Assembly (NCBI RefSeq): GCF_963676685.1
Contig: NC_092344.1
Location: 100,532,749 to 100,596,748 of the forward strand
Origin: Mytilus edulis
Lineage: Eukaryota > Mollusca > Bivalvia > Mytilida > Mytilidae
Direction: 5' to 3'
DNA length: 64,000 nt
Within the stretch, counting starts at the first letter, position 1. The number at the start of each line of letters is the position of its first letter. Below, in pieces: positions 1-9,625 of the stretch. Both the position numbers and the translations under genes were made by a program. Under the pieces are notes generated by a model. It saw only the letters and a list, made by a program, of their open reading frames with translations. It searched no databases and was not told the DNA's origin.

Positions 1-1523
1 TTTTAATTGTAAAAAAATCTGACAGAAAATTATTCTGCGTTATTGCTGATTTGGTATTTGTAAAAAAAAGTTTTAACCCAATGTTTTATCGAATATCCAA
101 AGTTGAAAAAATCAAGAACTTGTTCTAAGAAAATCCAGGATATTGTATCAAAAGCTTTTTCAAAGTCAATGAGGAGGAGAATGCCTGGGATATAATTTTC
201 TTCAGTGTAGTGTAGTAAATCGTATATTAGTCTGGTGTTTTCACCTATAAATCTACCAGGTATAAATCAAGTCTGGTCATTATTAATTAAGATTGTTAAA
301 ACTGACTTTATCCTTTCTGCAATACAACTTGATGCTAATTTATAAATATTATTTAAAAGACTAATTGGCCGCCAATTCATGTATTGTTTTGGTTTGTTAC
401 CTTTTGGTATGCAAGTTATAATACCTTGTTTTTGGGTAATAGACATTTCCCCTTGATTATAGCCATATTTAATTGATCTATGTATGAATTGACCTATATC
501 AATCCAAAATATTTTTAGGAATTCATTTGTGTATCCATCCGATTCAGGGCTTTTCTCATTTTTCATTCTTTTAATTGCATCAGTCAATTCTATAAATGAA
601 ATTTCCCCTTCTAACGACTCTTTCATATTTTCAGATAATTTTGGTATATCTTTATGGGGTAAAGCATTGCTCAGATTAATAGATTTTATTGTCTCATTTT
701 TGGAATATAGATTTTTGTAATAATTTTTTGCTTCGTTTATAATTTGTTTTTGGTTTTCAATTATATTTCCTGTTTTATCAATTAATTTAGGAATTGTTTT
801 ATTTACGTAATTTTTTGTCTCTAAATTTATGAAATATTTTGAAGGTTTCTCTCCTTCTTCTATCCATTGTGTTTTTGACCTTATGTATTGACCTCTCATT
901 TTATTTTGTCTGAGAATTCTAAGATCTGTTTTCTTTTTTTCTATCTGTTCCAAAATTTCATCTGTTTGGGTTATTTCTTCCAACTTGTTTATATCTTCAG
1001 ATAGCAAATTTTCTGATTTATTTGTTTCTTTCTTTTTAAATGAAGCATATGATATTGTTTTCCCCCTTATTTCAGTTAACAATGTTTCTAAAAATAATTG
1101 ATCACTAATTGTGAACTCAATTTCACTAGAGTCTATTAAGTTTAGGTTTTCTCGATTATATACAAGAGAAGCATATTGCTCTTTAGTTTTATTTATTACC
1201 TCTTTAACAATATGGACATAATTTGGATCATATAGAAGATAGTTGTTAAATTTCCATAAACCCCTCCCAATTCTGAAGTTATTAAGTTTTATTTGTAAAA
1301 TAATATGTGAGTGATCTGATCTATAACTATTTTGTATCTTTAAGTCATGTACATTTGGATAAAAGCTCTGTGAAACTAAAAAAAAAATCTAGTCTGGCCT
1401 GTTTTATAGGGTTTGGTTTCCTCCAAGTATATCTTTTACTTTCTGGATATAGTTCTCTAAAGGGATCAGTTAAGTTGTAAATTTCCTTTATATCTAAAAC
1501 TTTTTCCTTGGCTTTTGGATTAT
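1..1523 (-). pseudogene. L1/Tx1-like LINE remnant, endonuclease C-terminal part to RT
   Basis: The minus strand reads the end of an APE-type endonuclease followed by the front of a LINE reverse transcriptase. The open part at 267-1082 (271 codons) has the LINE linker with KYFINLETKN, then EKSPESDGYTNEF and WRPISLLNNIYKL, which are RT blocks of L1/Tx1-type elements. Further left the frame continues to LLIDFEKAFDTISW, the first catalytic Asp block, but a TGA near 266 replaces an expected Gly codon. Around 1381-1391 a T run one base too long shifts the frame inside the endonuclease end (LDFFL block). The YADD motif and 3' end lie beyond the window. The same LINE resumes at 6328 on the other side of a nested element. 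Dead copy; family-level call is firm, clade less so. Confidence 0.85.
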
Positions 1524-1605
1524 GTATAACCTATACGCTCATATCTATTATAAGGCATGAATGAATACAATATATATAGTATTGCCGATAGCCCAGCAAG
1601 CATAG
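1524..1605 (-). repeat. Split direct repeat B2 (3' end of the element)
   Basis: 82 bp matching 2192-2273 with no difference seen. Its outer end, gttatac on the element strand, meets LINE sequence at 1523/1524. Confidence 0.9.
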
Positions 1606-2015
1606 TGGACAACGGAATTTATTAATTTATTTACACACATGTATCTTAATAAATATATATATATATATATAAACATCTGAAAACAACAATAACCACAATG
1701 ACTTCTAATAACAAAAAACCTTGAAATATCCTGTTAGGTACAACTTAGCTAGAAAAAGTAAACCTTGTACCAACGAGAGCTAAAATATAGCCGACATGAA
1801 TGTAAACATGTAACTAAATACATACATAAATAACTCGATCATCAACGACCTCGCCAGCCAGGAACAACCAAACAAAACCCATTAATGGGATAAACTGGAA
1901 ACCTGGGTCCGACCTCATGCGACAAGTCGTCTCACGAGACATACTCAGACGAATATATTGTTTTGAAAAATATATGTAAATGCATGTATCAAATTATATA
2001 CATAATTTTATTGGA
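1606..2015 (-). other. Non-coding spacer between A2 and B2
   Basis: About 410 bp without a long ORF, with a TA microsatellite near 1653-1671. It lies between A2 and B2, whereas a compact B1-A2-B2 block would have none. No similarity to the rest of the element is visible. Confidence 0.6.
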
Positions 2016-2191
2016 ACTTGAATGTTGCCCTGTCTGCGGCGGGCTAGAAAGTGATAATATCAGGGAAAAAATTTCCCGCTATAAAATAAGTCACGTGTCT
2101 TATACCTAGTGACTTAAACTTATAAAATTACTACGCTAGTACCGTATATACAATAATTTCTCCCTATACTACGAAACGTGAGAAATTATAC
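2016..2191 (-). repeat. Split direct repeat A2
   Basis: 176 bp matching A1 at 6152-6327, with one substitution seen (T at 2115, C at 6251). It directly abuts B1 at 2191/2192. Confidence 0.9.
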
Positions 2192-2273
2192 GTATAACCT
2201 ATACGCTCATATCTATTATAAGGCATGAATGAATACAATATATATAGTATTGCCGATAGCCCAGCAAGCATAG
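2192..2273 (-). repeat. Split direct repeat B1
   Basis: 82 bp identical by eye to B2. Together with A2 it forms the junction ggttatac-gtataatttc, which is what joining the two element ends would give. Confidence 0.9.
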
Positions 2274-2334
2274 AAATACCAAAGAAAGGGTTGGAGTGTA
2301 GTAAAAATAATAAATATATATATATATATATATA

Positions 2335-3359
2335 TCAAAGACCCAATTTTTGTGAGACTGAAATTCTCTTTTCTAAAGTATCTTCGATATAACCATCTTT
2401 GGAAAAATCTGTCTTCCACCTCCCATGTCGCTTTATGCATCTTTCATTTACATTAGACTTAGCAGCTGCAGTTGCACCACCCGATCGTAAAGAATGAAGA
2501 CCAAGATTTAGACTTGGGGCTACCAGCTTTAGTCTCTTTACAATGTGTTCTTTAGCTGCAGTGTAGCTAATAGGTTTATTCTTATATATAAGTTTGGCTA
2601 CGCCTTTGGATCTAAATATAGGTTTAAAAATGAATTGTTCGGATTGTGCGTCTAAACCAGCTAAAGACAAATATCTTAAATACATGTTAACTGGACAAGC
2701 GATAGTAATACCTTTAGAAATAAGAATTTCATTCCCTTGTCTGTATTGATCCGTTTTGCTATGAGAAATAAAAAGTTTTAAATGATCTTCGAAAATACTA
2801 ACATCTTTGCATCTTAATTTACTAATCTCATCGAACCTAAGAAAACCCGAATAAGACAACAAAATCATAGTGAGATCCCTAACTATAAGTAAATCTGAAC
2901 AATCTGTGTACATAGAACATAAATCAATCAACATGTCATTGTTAACTGGATCCTTTTGTTTACAGGCCTTCCATTACGTCTTTTGGCGGATTCTAAAAGA
3001 TATTTTACAAATGAATTTTCTGTCGGATCATTAAAACCGTTAATATCATGGGCCCATTTGATTGAATATACAGCTGAATTTACAACACTTGGAGAACATT
3101 GTTCATCTATCAATTTTGTAATGTAAAGTGCTATATGAACAGGCTTGGCAGGCAATTCATTTAAACTGTTTTCGATTGCGAATTTCTTCCATCTATTAAA
3201 ACTTGAATAGTACTTTTTACAGGTATTCTCACTTCTCGAATCAACAAGGAATGTAGTCATCTTTCCAGCTAAGTTGTAAATGTTACAGTCCTCTGAAACG
3301 CCACTCTCTACTAAAGCAGCTTCAACGTTTCGTCTAAGGTTCACACCTGCAAATAACAA
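2335..3359 (-). CDS. Tyrosine recombinase of the retrotransposon, in two frames
   Basis: Integrates the circular cDNA in DIRS/Ngaro-type elements. The N-terminal SAM-like core-binding half is in 3359-2928 (SENTCKKYYSSFNRW block) and the catalytic half in 2934-2335. Catalytic residues are visible in order: Arg in SGFLRFDEI, His and Arg in HSLRSGG, His in HGRW, and the nucleophile Tyr in KDGYIED. The halves overlap by 7 bp in different frames. Reading passes from one to the other by a -1 shift at an AAACAAAAG stretch near 2955, so either one A has been lost or frameshifting is programmed. Intact length would be about 330-340 residues, normal for this family. The start at 3359 lies 8 bp after the gag-RT stop; a splice-acceptor-like ttgttatttgcag sits there, so expression by splicing is possible. 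Confidence 0.88.
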
Positions 3360-3367
3360 TTGTATTA

Positions 3368-6151
3368 TTAAAAATCTATTTTCAAAGCTAGCATTCTAAA
3401 TTTCATTGGCAATTTTACGAATACTCCGTTTTTGCCTGCTCCTTTTACTATCACCCTTTTTCCAGACAAATATTCTATGTCTTGTATATAATGTGCTATA
3501 CCTTTTGATGTGTAAATCAGCGGCCAAAAAGGGGCCGATTTCCATTCAGGAATAACTAAGGTACATGCAGCCTTGTCATGCTGAATTTTTTGTAAAACCA
3601 TAGGAACAAGAGATGGTGGTGGAACTAACCAGTTTGTGTCTTTACCCCAATTTTGAGAGAATGCGTCTATGCCTTCTGAACCTGGACACCAATGCTTTGA
3701 GTTGAAACGTGTGCAGTGTGTATTATAATGAGTAGCGAACCTGTCAATGTTATATGGTCCCAATGTACCATTGAAATAATTAAACAATTCGCCATGAATA
3801 CCCCAATCATCGTTATCAGTGTTTCTGCTCAATTTGTCTGCATATTGATTGTCTGCCCTTGGTAGCCATTTAGAATTTAAAGTAATGTTTTTTTCTGAAC
3901 AAATATTGTGAATATCTACTGCTATGTTTTGAAGTATGCTTTTCTTACTGCCGACCTTTAGTATATGTGGAACGTTTTTATTGTCCGAATTAATGCTAAC
4001 CGACTTGTTATCTAAGCTAAATTTACTTTCATAAGTACATAATACTCGTCTTGCGCATTCTAATTCGCGCCACGTTGAACTTTCCAACTTTTCATCACTT
4101 GTCCAATTACCTGACATTTCACTGTTGTCAACACAAGTAACAACGCTAAACTGAGTGGATAAATAACCACCGAAGCCTACATCTGAGGCGTCACAAAAAA
4201 TGTCAAAATCTGACACAAAATCATGATCAACTCTACAAATGTCAACACCCTGCTCATTTAATTTTCTGAGCGAGCTTTCCCAGAATAAAATTTCTGTAAG
4301 AGCATCTGGGTTCATCTTTACAGGAGCATCCCAACTTGCTCGTCCCATGATACAATCATACAAGTATCTGGTGTGCAATCTCACCTTGTCACCAATAACA
4401 ATCATCATGGAAATGATTTGACCCAAAATACAGGCTAAAAATCTAGCACTGAATAACAATCTACCGTTTGTAGCTTCTCTGCATAATTTGCGAATACTAT
4501 TTTCGGCTTTCTCAATTCTTTCTTCCTTAATAAAAACTCTACCTATTTTGGTATCCCATGTGTAACCTAACCAATCCATACTCTGACTAGGTAACCAATG
4601 ACATTTTTCATGAGCTATTAAAAATCCTAATCTTTCGAGTGTATTTTTAACTTCAAAACTACTATTCATACAATTTTCAAAATCATTGTCCCCTCCGAGA
4701 CCGTCATCTAAAAACATGATGACACGTTTACCTTCTGCCCTCATGTGTTTGACAACTTCTCTTAGCACTTTGGTAAATATATACCCAGCTGTTGCAATAC
4801 CAAATGGCAATACGTTAAACACAAAATAACGCATTATACCGTCAAAAACAAATGCAAAACCAAGAAAAGACCTGTGTATTTCTGTGATCTCAATATGGTG
4901 ATATGCCGATTTCAAATCATAGCTAAATAGAATATCACCCTTTTTAAAAAGGTCTCGTGCGTTTTCTGTATCTTCGTACTTAAATCTAAATTTAAATAGA
5001 TGTGGGTTCAAATGCCGACAATCTAAAACCAGCCTAGGTTTGTTCTTATTGTAAGCAACTGTAAGAGGGTTTACAACAAAAGGTCTTTCTTTTACTTCTG
5101 AAATACATTTTTTCTCGATTAATTTTCTTATTTCATCTTTAACAAATTTTGGATTATCAAGTGAAGATCTGTTATTCTTCAACAATTCTGATTTTGGTTC
5201 TGTCTTGAAAGGTATCTTGTATCCGTTTTCGATAACATCCAAAATATGTGTATTGCTTGTAATTGATTTCCATTCAGGTAATTTAGATTTTAACTGACCA
5301 ACAGGTGAGAAAATACCTGATGGCTGATCAACCGTGACATTTAACGGCGATTTAAAACTGACCTTATTATTGCAATAAACTGTCATGTGACCATCAGTTT
5401 CTATTGAACTATGTTCAGTATCATTTAAATTTGAACAAATACTATTAGTCAAAATTGGCAAATTAAATAAAGTTTTAAAAGTACTTATCTTCTTCTTATC
5501 CGGACAATTGTCCGTCCAATGGCCTCTCAATCCACAGTTGAAGCACCTGCCAGGTTTCCAAGAAGAGTTGGTATTCTCTGCCTTCTCTCTTGTGTATGGT
5601 GCTTTTCTTGTGACAATTTTCTTAGATTTCTCTGCTTTCTGTTTTCTTTCTGCTCTGTTTTGTGCCCTGATTATTTTCTTCTCATCTTCCGAATCGTCGG
5701 CGATAGGATTTGTCACATATTCACTCACAACCTTCCAACCCAGTTCCGAGGAATCTGCCATTTTAATCAGTTTCTGTCTTTCTCTCACTAATTCCATACC
5801 TTCTACTATCTTGGCTTTAGCTGTTTGTACGGAATCGACGCTCAAATCTGGCCCTTCTAAGTTCACGTCTGCTTCTTTCAGCTTGGAAAGTACCCTGGAT
5901 TCATGTTTGAACTGGTTCTCATTGCCTTTTCTCTTGAATGAGAAATTGTCAGTAACGGTCTGCTCGATGTTGTAAATTTGAGACTGTGAAATGTCCTGTT
6001 GAGATTGTCTTATGTTGGATTGGAAAGACGATAATCTGGAATCCATGATAGTAGAAATATTATTCAATATGTCTTGTTGAAGGTTAGAAACGGCATTCTT
6101 CACTTCAAGCGAAATGGCGTCTTTAATTGAACTAGATATTCCGGTGTCCAT
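3368..6151 (-). CDS. Gag - reverse transcriptase - RNase H polyprotein
   Basis: A 927-codon open frame with no internal stop. Residues 1-200 are a charged, coiled-coil-like gag region. A CCHC zinc knuckle (CFNCGLRGHWTDNC) is at about 203-216. The RT domain runs from about 340 to 570: DLKSAYHHI holds the first catalytic Asp, and FLDDGLGG near 480 holds the catalytic Asp pair. RNase H follows with FCDASDVGFGGYL near 653 and SDNKNVPHILKVG near 715, the arrangement of DIRS/Ngaro RNase H. There is no protease or DDE integrase, fitting a recombinase-using element. I see no methyltransferase domain, which favours Ngaro/PAT over DIRS1. The start codon directly abuts repeat A1, so A1 probably supplies promoter and 5' leader. 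The recombinase gene follows 8 bp after the stop. Confidence 0.93.
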   Translation of the reverse strand: MDTGISSSIKDAISLEVKNAVSNLQQDILNNISTIMDSRLSSFQSNIRQSQQDISQSQIYNIEQTVTDNFSFKRKGNENQFKHESRVLSKLKEADVNLEGPDLSVDSVQTAKAKIVEGMELVRERQKLIKMADSSELGWKVVSEYVTNPIADDSEDEKKIIRAQNRAERKQKAEKSKKIVTRKAPYTREKAENTNSSWKPGRCFNCGLRGHWTDNCPDKKKISTFKTLFNLPILTNSICSNLNDTEHSSIETDGHMTVYCNNKVSFKSPLNVTVDQPSGIFSPVGQLKSKLPEWKSITSNTHILDVIENGYKIPFKTEPKSELLKNNRSSLDNPKFVKDEIRKLIEKKCISEVKERPFVVNPLTVAYNKNKPRLVLDCRHLNPHLFKFRFKYEDTENARDLFKKGDILFSYDLKSAYHHIEITEIHRSFLGFAFVFDGIMRYFVFNVLPFGIATAGYIFTKVLREVVKHMRAEGKRVIMFLDDGLGGDNDFENCMNSSFEVKNTLERLGFLIAHEKCHWLPSQSMDWLGYTWDTKIGRVFIKEERIEKAENSIRKLCREATNGRLLFSARFLACILGQIISMMIVIGDKVRLHTRYLYDCIMGRASWDAPVKMNPDALTEILFWESSLRKLNEQGVDICRVDHDFVSDFDIFCDASDVGFGGYLSTQFSVVTCVDNSEMSGNWTSDEKLESSTWRELECARRVLCTYESKFSLDNKSVSINSDNKNVPHILKVGSKKSILQNIAVDIHNICSEKNITLNSKWLPRADNQYADKLSRNTDNDDWGIHGELFNYFNGTLGPYNIDRFATHYNTHCTRFNSKHWCPGSEGIDAFSQNWGKDTNWLVPPPSLVPMVLQKIQHDKAACTLVIPEWKSAPFWPLIYTSKGIAHYIQDIEYLSGKRVIVKGAGKNGVFVKLPMKFRMLALKIDF

Positions 6152-6327
6152 ACTTGAATGTTGCCCTGTCTGCGGCGGGCTAGAAAGTGATAATATCAGG
6201 GAAAAAATTTCCCGCTATAAAATAAGTCACGTGTCTTATACCTAGTGACTCAAACTTATAAAATTACTACGCTAGTACCGTATATACAATAATTTCTCCC
6301 TATACTACGAAACGTGAGAAATTATAC
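6152..6327 (-). repeat. Split direct repeat A1 (5' end of the element)
   Basis: 176-bp copy of A2. Its outer base at 6327 meets LINE endonuclease sequence at 6328. It sits directly upstream of the gag start and is the likely promoter region (inference). Confidence 0.9.
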
Positions 6328-6690
6328 TTATATTTAAGTAATTAAAAGTATCAAGGTCTTGATTTTGCACTAAGTTATAATCTCCTGTCACAATGACGGT
6401 ATGATTATCAAATTCTTCAATTATTTCACTAACTTTATCATAAAAATCAGGGCTGTCACTGTTTGGACCATATAATGTAATTAAAGTAATATTGCTATCT
6501 TCAATTTTAATATTCAATCCTAATAGATTACCATTTTGATCTTTTTTACTTTGTAAAATCTTATATTCAAAATTATTATTAAATAAAATGGCCACTCCTC
6601 TTTGATTTGAAGAAAAGGAACTAAAGACACATTCTCCACCCCATTGATTCTTAACAACTTTATAAATGATAGATATAGGATTATTGCATG
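6328..6690 (-). pseudogene. LINE endonuclease N-terminal part (same LINE as 1-1523)
   Basis: The minus strand encodes a 5'-truncated APE-type endonuclease: NQWGGECVFSSF, RGVAILFNNNFEY, IKIEDSNITLITLYGPNSD and TVIVTGDYNLVQNQDLDTFNYLNI. The YGPN and GDYN(L) blocks are the usual catalytic and DNA-contact motifs of LINE endonucleases. The frame stops exactly where the recombinase element begins and continues at 1523. Its 5' edge near 6690 meets a different repeat, so this LINE copy was already incomplete at the 5' end. Confidence 0.85.
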
Positions 6691-7065
6691 CAGTGTTAGC
6701 ATTGATTTCCTTAAAACAAGTTTATTAATATAGTTATTGGTTAAAACAAAATAAAAATATGGACTTAATCAAGTACACCTTTTAGGGTGCGCTCGACTTT
6801 AGTGACTCAGCACGAGGTATTTTGGAATTTACAGGTTGCTTAGAACTTTTGGTAAAAAAATAAACACTAGCACATCATAGAAACTCATTAATATGTTGGT
6901 CATAAATGGATATTGCACATGACAGACAGTTTCTGTTTTGAACCTCCACACAGTGTCTTTTGTTTTAGACACATTTACTTGTTTTTAGCGCACCAATAAC
7001 TAATAGGTTCTAATATAGAATCGAGTGTCTGATTTCCTAACAATTTTTCAATCTCAGAAATCATT
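6690..7065. repeat. Member of an interspersed repeat also present at 48.9-49.6 kb
   Basis: Two pieces, ttgcatgcagtgttagc and caagtacaccttttagggtg, recur near 48957, 49350 and 49540 in one or both orientations. No coding content recognised. The remainder to 7065 is unassigned. Confidence 0.5.
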
Positions 7066-7239
7066 CCATCCTCACAAAAAAATCTGAATTCCATCCTCAC
7101 AAAAAGATCGGAATCACTATATTGATAACCTACGAACCAAAACTGACCCTTGATGTACGTATTCTGATACACTCGAAAAGATAGTTGGAATGTAACCGAT
7201 CTGATGTGTATTCGCCAAATATAAAGTAAAACAATAATT

Positions 7240-7400
7240 TAAAGAATAATAGATATAAGAAGATGTGGTACGAGTGCAAACGAAAAAACTCTTCATCCAA
7301 GTAACAATTTGTAAAAAGTAAATTATTATAGGTCAAGAAGTCTTTAACACGGAGCCTTGGCTCACACCGAACAGCAAGCTATAAAGGGCCTCCAAAAAAA
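7240..7400 (-). repeat. Interspersed repeat ending in the 'gatgtggt...actct' motif
   Basis: Shares agaagatgtggtacgagtgc and the following ataggtcaa...cacggag block with copies at 9765-9920 and 61340-61460. Its reverse complement end occurs near 11828, 27978, 30715 and 45340. Confidence 0.6.
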
Positions 7401-7500
7401 CTAGTGTAAAACCATTCAAACGGGAAACTCAACGGTCTAATCTATATATAATAAAGAATCACTTATGAACCATGGCCTTTTAAACTCTTTTTTTATTCGA

Positions 7501-7543
7501 GCGTCACTGATGAGTCTTTTATAGACGAAACGCACTTCTTGCC
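7501..7543 (+). ncRNA. Decayed hammerhead ribozyme (fossil copy)
   Basis: GCGTCA CTGATGAG, a stem II hairpin GTCT...AGAC and GAAAC are intact, but the 3' side (CACTTCTTGCC) no longer pairs with GCGTCA to form stem I. Same family as the intact copies at 22776 and 41087. It is followed by the family tail tatctatgatgagctta. Confidence 0.6.
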
Positions 7544-8539
7544 TCATTCAATATAAAATTTAATCCTGGTATCTATGATGAGCTTATATAAAGCAATTAG
7601 GTCTTTGATACAACGTAGATTCCACAAGTTGAAATATTGTGTAAATGTTATATCTAAGTCCGTATTCAGAAAAAATTAAGAAGCTCTTAATACATGTTTA
7701 TAATCACGACAAATATGTTGCTGTTCTTCCTGAAAAGCTTCAAACAACATTGTGTTTGTATGTATATCCTAATACTACCAGTGTTATATCTGAATTATGA
7801 ATAGTTAAAATATCGGTTAATCCTACTGTTGATAAGGAAGGGATATTGACATATCATATTTTCTGTATTGCCTCATTACATATTCCATTGAGCAAAAAAA
7901 ATAAGTACTTATCGTGTTTGTCTTTGATACCAAAAACTTAATTCACAACACTCCGTACGAACAATGGTACATTGCCGACTCATTTACATGTTCAACTACG
8001 GACCTGTAAGTTAGATTAACCAAAATGTTGCCGCAGTGAACACATGGATTACATATGACAATTTGTATCCATTCCTTTGATGTGTTTGAGCATTTGATTT
8101 TGCCATTTGCCCTTTGACTTTCCAATTAAGGCTTCTTCGAAGTTCGGTATTTTTGTTATTTTATGTTTTTCAGATTTTTTACCCTTTACACCACCATGTA
8201 CCAAATAAAAAGGGTAGCTACAAATTTACTGTTTGAGATACATTCGTAAAATATATTTAAATAAATGTATCTGAGAATAAAACCTGTGACACCAAGAACA
8301 AGTTATAAGTATGCTGGTGTAAATCAATGACAACATACTTGTTATGTTTTTTGTGAAATTTTGAGTTATAATTTTACAGGCGGTGTTTGCAATTTCTATG
8401 TGCGCCACTCCTTGTCAACTCTTTTCAATTTCATATGAATCGGAATTCTTTAAGAATTGTAAATCAAAAAGATTAAAGCAGCTAGATAATTCAATTTTCA
8501 AAAAACAGGTACATAATTATATGATATTCTTTCTATTAA

Positions 8540-9235
8540 CGATAAACAAAATCTAATTGGGTCCAATTGATGTATCGTCCTGAACTCGAGATAAAAGTAG
8601 CCATAGACACAGATTTCTTATCCTCCATTTTGTACTAGTCATATCAGTACTAGAATCTTTGACAAACGAAACTATTTCAATTTGCATATTATAAAAAGTA
8701 AAATGACTAAAAATACCGAACTTCAAGAAAAAGTCAAATGGTAAAATATATAGCCCAACTAAATGAAACGAATGAAAAATAACTGTCATAGCCTTGACTT
8801 GGTATATGTATTTTCGTATGTACAAAATGCCGGATTAAAACTGGTTTAATAGCTAGTAATATTGGCAACACTCTGAGCAAAACGAACACATAAAAAAGAG
8901 TCCGGGGGACAACAGTCAACATTGGTCATGACGATAAAAGCATTCTTCCAACTTCACTCGCGTATTGAGTATAGATTTCTTAACAATTTTTATAGCCAAG
9001 ATCCTGCACCTCATTCTTAGACGTTATAAAAGGTCATCAGTGGTTATTTATTTTGTTGTATTTTCTAAACAAAAAATGAATGAGCCAGGGTTTAGAAAAC
9101 CTCCCGTCTTTTAAGAAATTCTTCCAAAAGTACCAAGACATAAATGATAAATATTGTCTACTTCTCAAATAGCACAAGATGATGCCGAGTTAAAGATTCC
9201 AGGTGCTAACGTTGTTTATAATGTTATTTACTTTA
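8540..9235 (+). pseudogene. Degraded RT-type retroelement 3' coding and tail region
   Basis: Broken frames contain YDKRNYFN and, later, KKFFQKYQDINDKYCLLLK. These resemble the C-terminal part of a widespread invertebrate reverse-transcriptase ORF; I cannot name the family with certainty. The 43260-43900 segment is a second, better preserved member (ELEIKGTTDTISFAS). The following non-coding tail (gttgtttataatgtt...) is shared with 11440-11520, 39690-39740 and 43865-43920. No intact ORF. Confidence 0.5.
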
Positions 9236-9517
9236 CAGTTTTCAATTTCTTTGTCTATGTATTACTGTATCTCTTGGTTGTATTTGGTTTTGACGATTTC
9301 TTAGCTTTTGAGTTTTTTGTGTTCCTGGTGTCAACCGCAGCGGAAGAATGAGGTTTTCAATTTTGCTGTTTTCATTTAGTAAATTGTTATATTTGTATTT
9401 TACCTAATCTGTACTCTTTATCTGGGGAAGTGTTTTTGTCAATCTGGTGCATTATAGATACTTGCCAACCTCTGACAATGACAAATCATGTCATGGCATG
9501 ACATGTAAAAATGCGTG

Positions 9518-9625
9518 CAAAAAAATCTGAATTCCATCCTCACAAAAAAATCTGAATTCCATCCTCACAAAAAAATCTGAATTCCATCCTCACAAAAAAA
9601 TCTGAATTCCATCCTCACAAAAAGA
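9518..9625. repeat. 25-bp tandem repeat, about four copies
   Basis: Unit tctgaattccatcctcac plus an A run, repeated about four times at the boundary between the two duplication units. A single to double copy is at 7066-7105 at the matching place in unit 1. No spacer variation, so not CRISPR-like. Confidence 0.85.

Larger units (their letters stand above)
1524..6327 (-). mobile_element. Ngaro/PAT-type tyrosine-recombinase retrotransposon
   Basis: This 4,804-bp element, read on the minus strand, has order A1 (6152-6327), gag-RT-RNase H ORF (6151-3368), recombinase (3359-2335), B1 (2273-2192), A2 (2191-2016), a 410-bp spacer and B2 (1605-1524). A copies are 176 bp with one difference seen (2115 against 6251); B copies are 82 bp and look identical. 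Split direct repeats with B1 abutting A2 are the hallmark of PAT/Ngaro elements, where the internal B1-A2 junction mirrors the junction of the circular intermediate. The element starts GTAT and ends ATAC on its own strand. Removing it rejoins the surrounding LINE frame (DTFNYLNI to NNPKAKEK) with no gap and no target duplication, as expected for recombinase integration. High repeat identity suggests a young insertion. Confidence 0.92.
7066..9519. repeat. Tandem duplication, unit 1
   Basis: About 2.45 kb, nearly the same sequence as 9520-11780 in the same orientation with an offset close to 2,519 bp. Many bases are identical, including a 60-codon non-coding frame (7943-8125 and 10462-10644). 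Unit 1 carries about 300 bp (near 8430-8735) that unit 2 lacks. The content is old repeat debris, not a gene. Confidence 0.85.

Noticed and set aside
5508..5975. 155-codon plus-strand ORF opposite the gag gene
   Set aside because: Shadow frame of the minus-strand gag region, which has a zinc knuckle and fits the element.
7943..8125. 60-codon ORF that recurs identically at 10462-10644, as a conserved small gene
   Set aside because: Conservation comes from the 2.5-kb duplication. The sequence overlaps an interspersed repeat, and no motif is visible.
9518..9625. Regular 25-bp repeats as a CRISPR array
   Set aside because: Units are directly contiguous with no unique spacers, and the DNA is eukaryotic.
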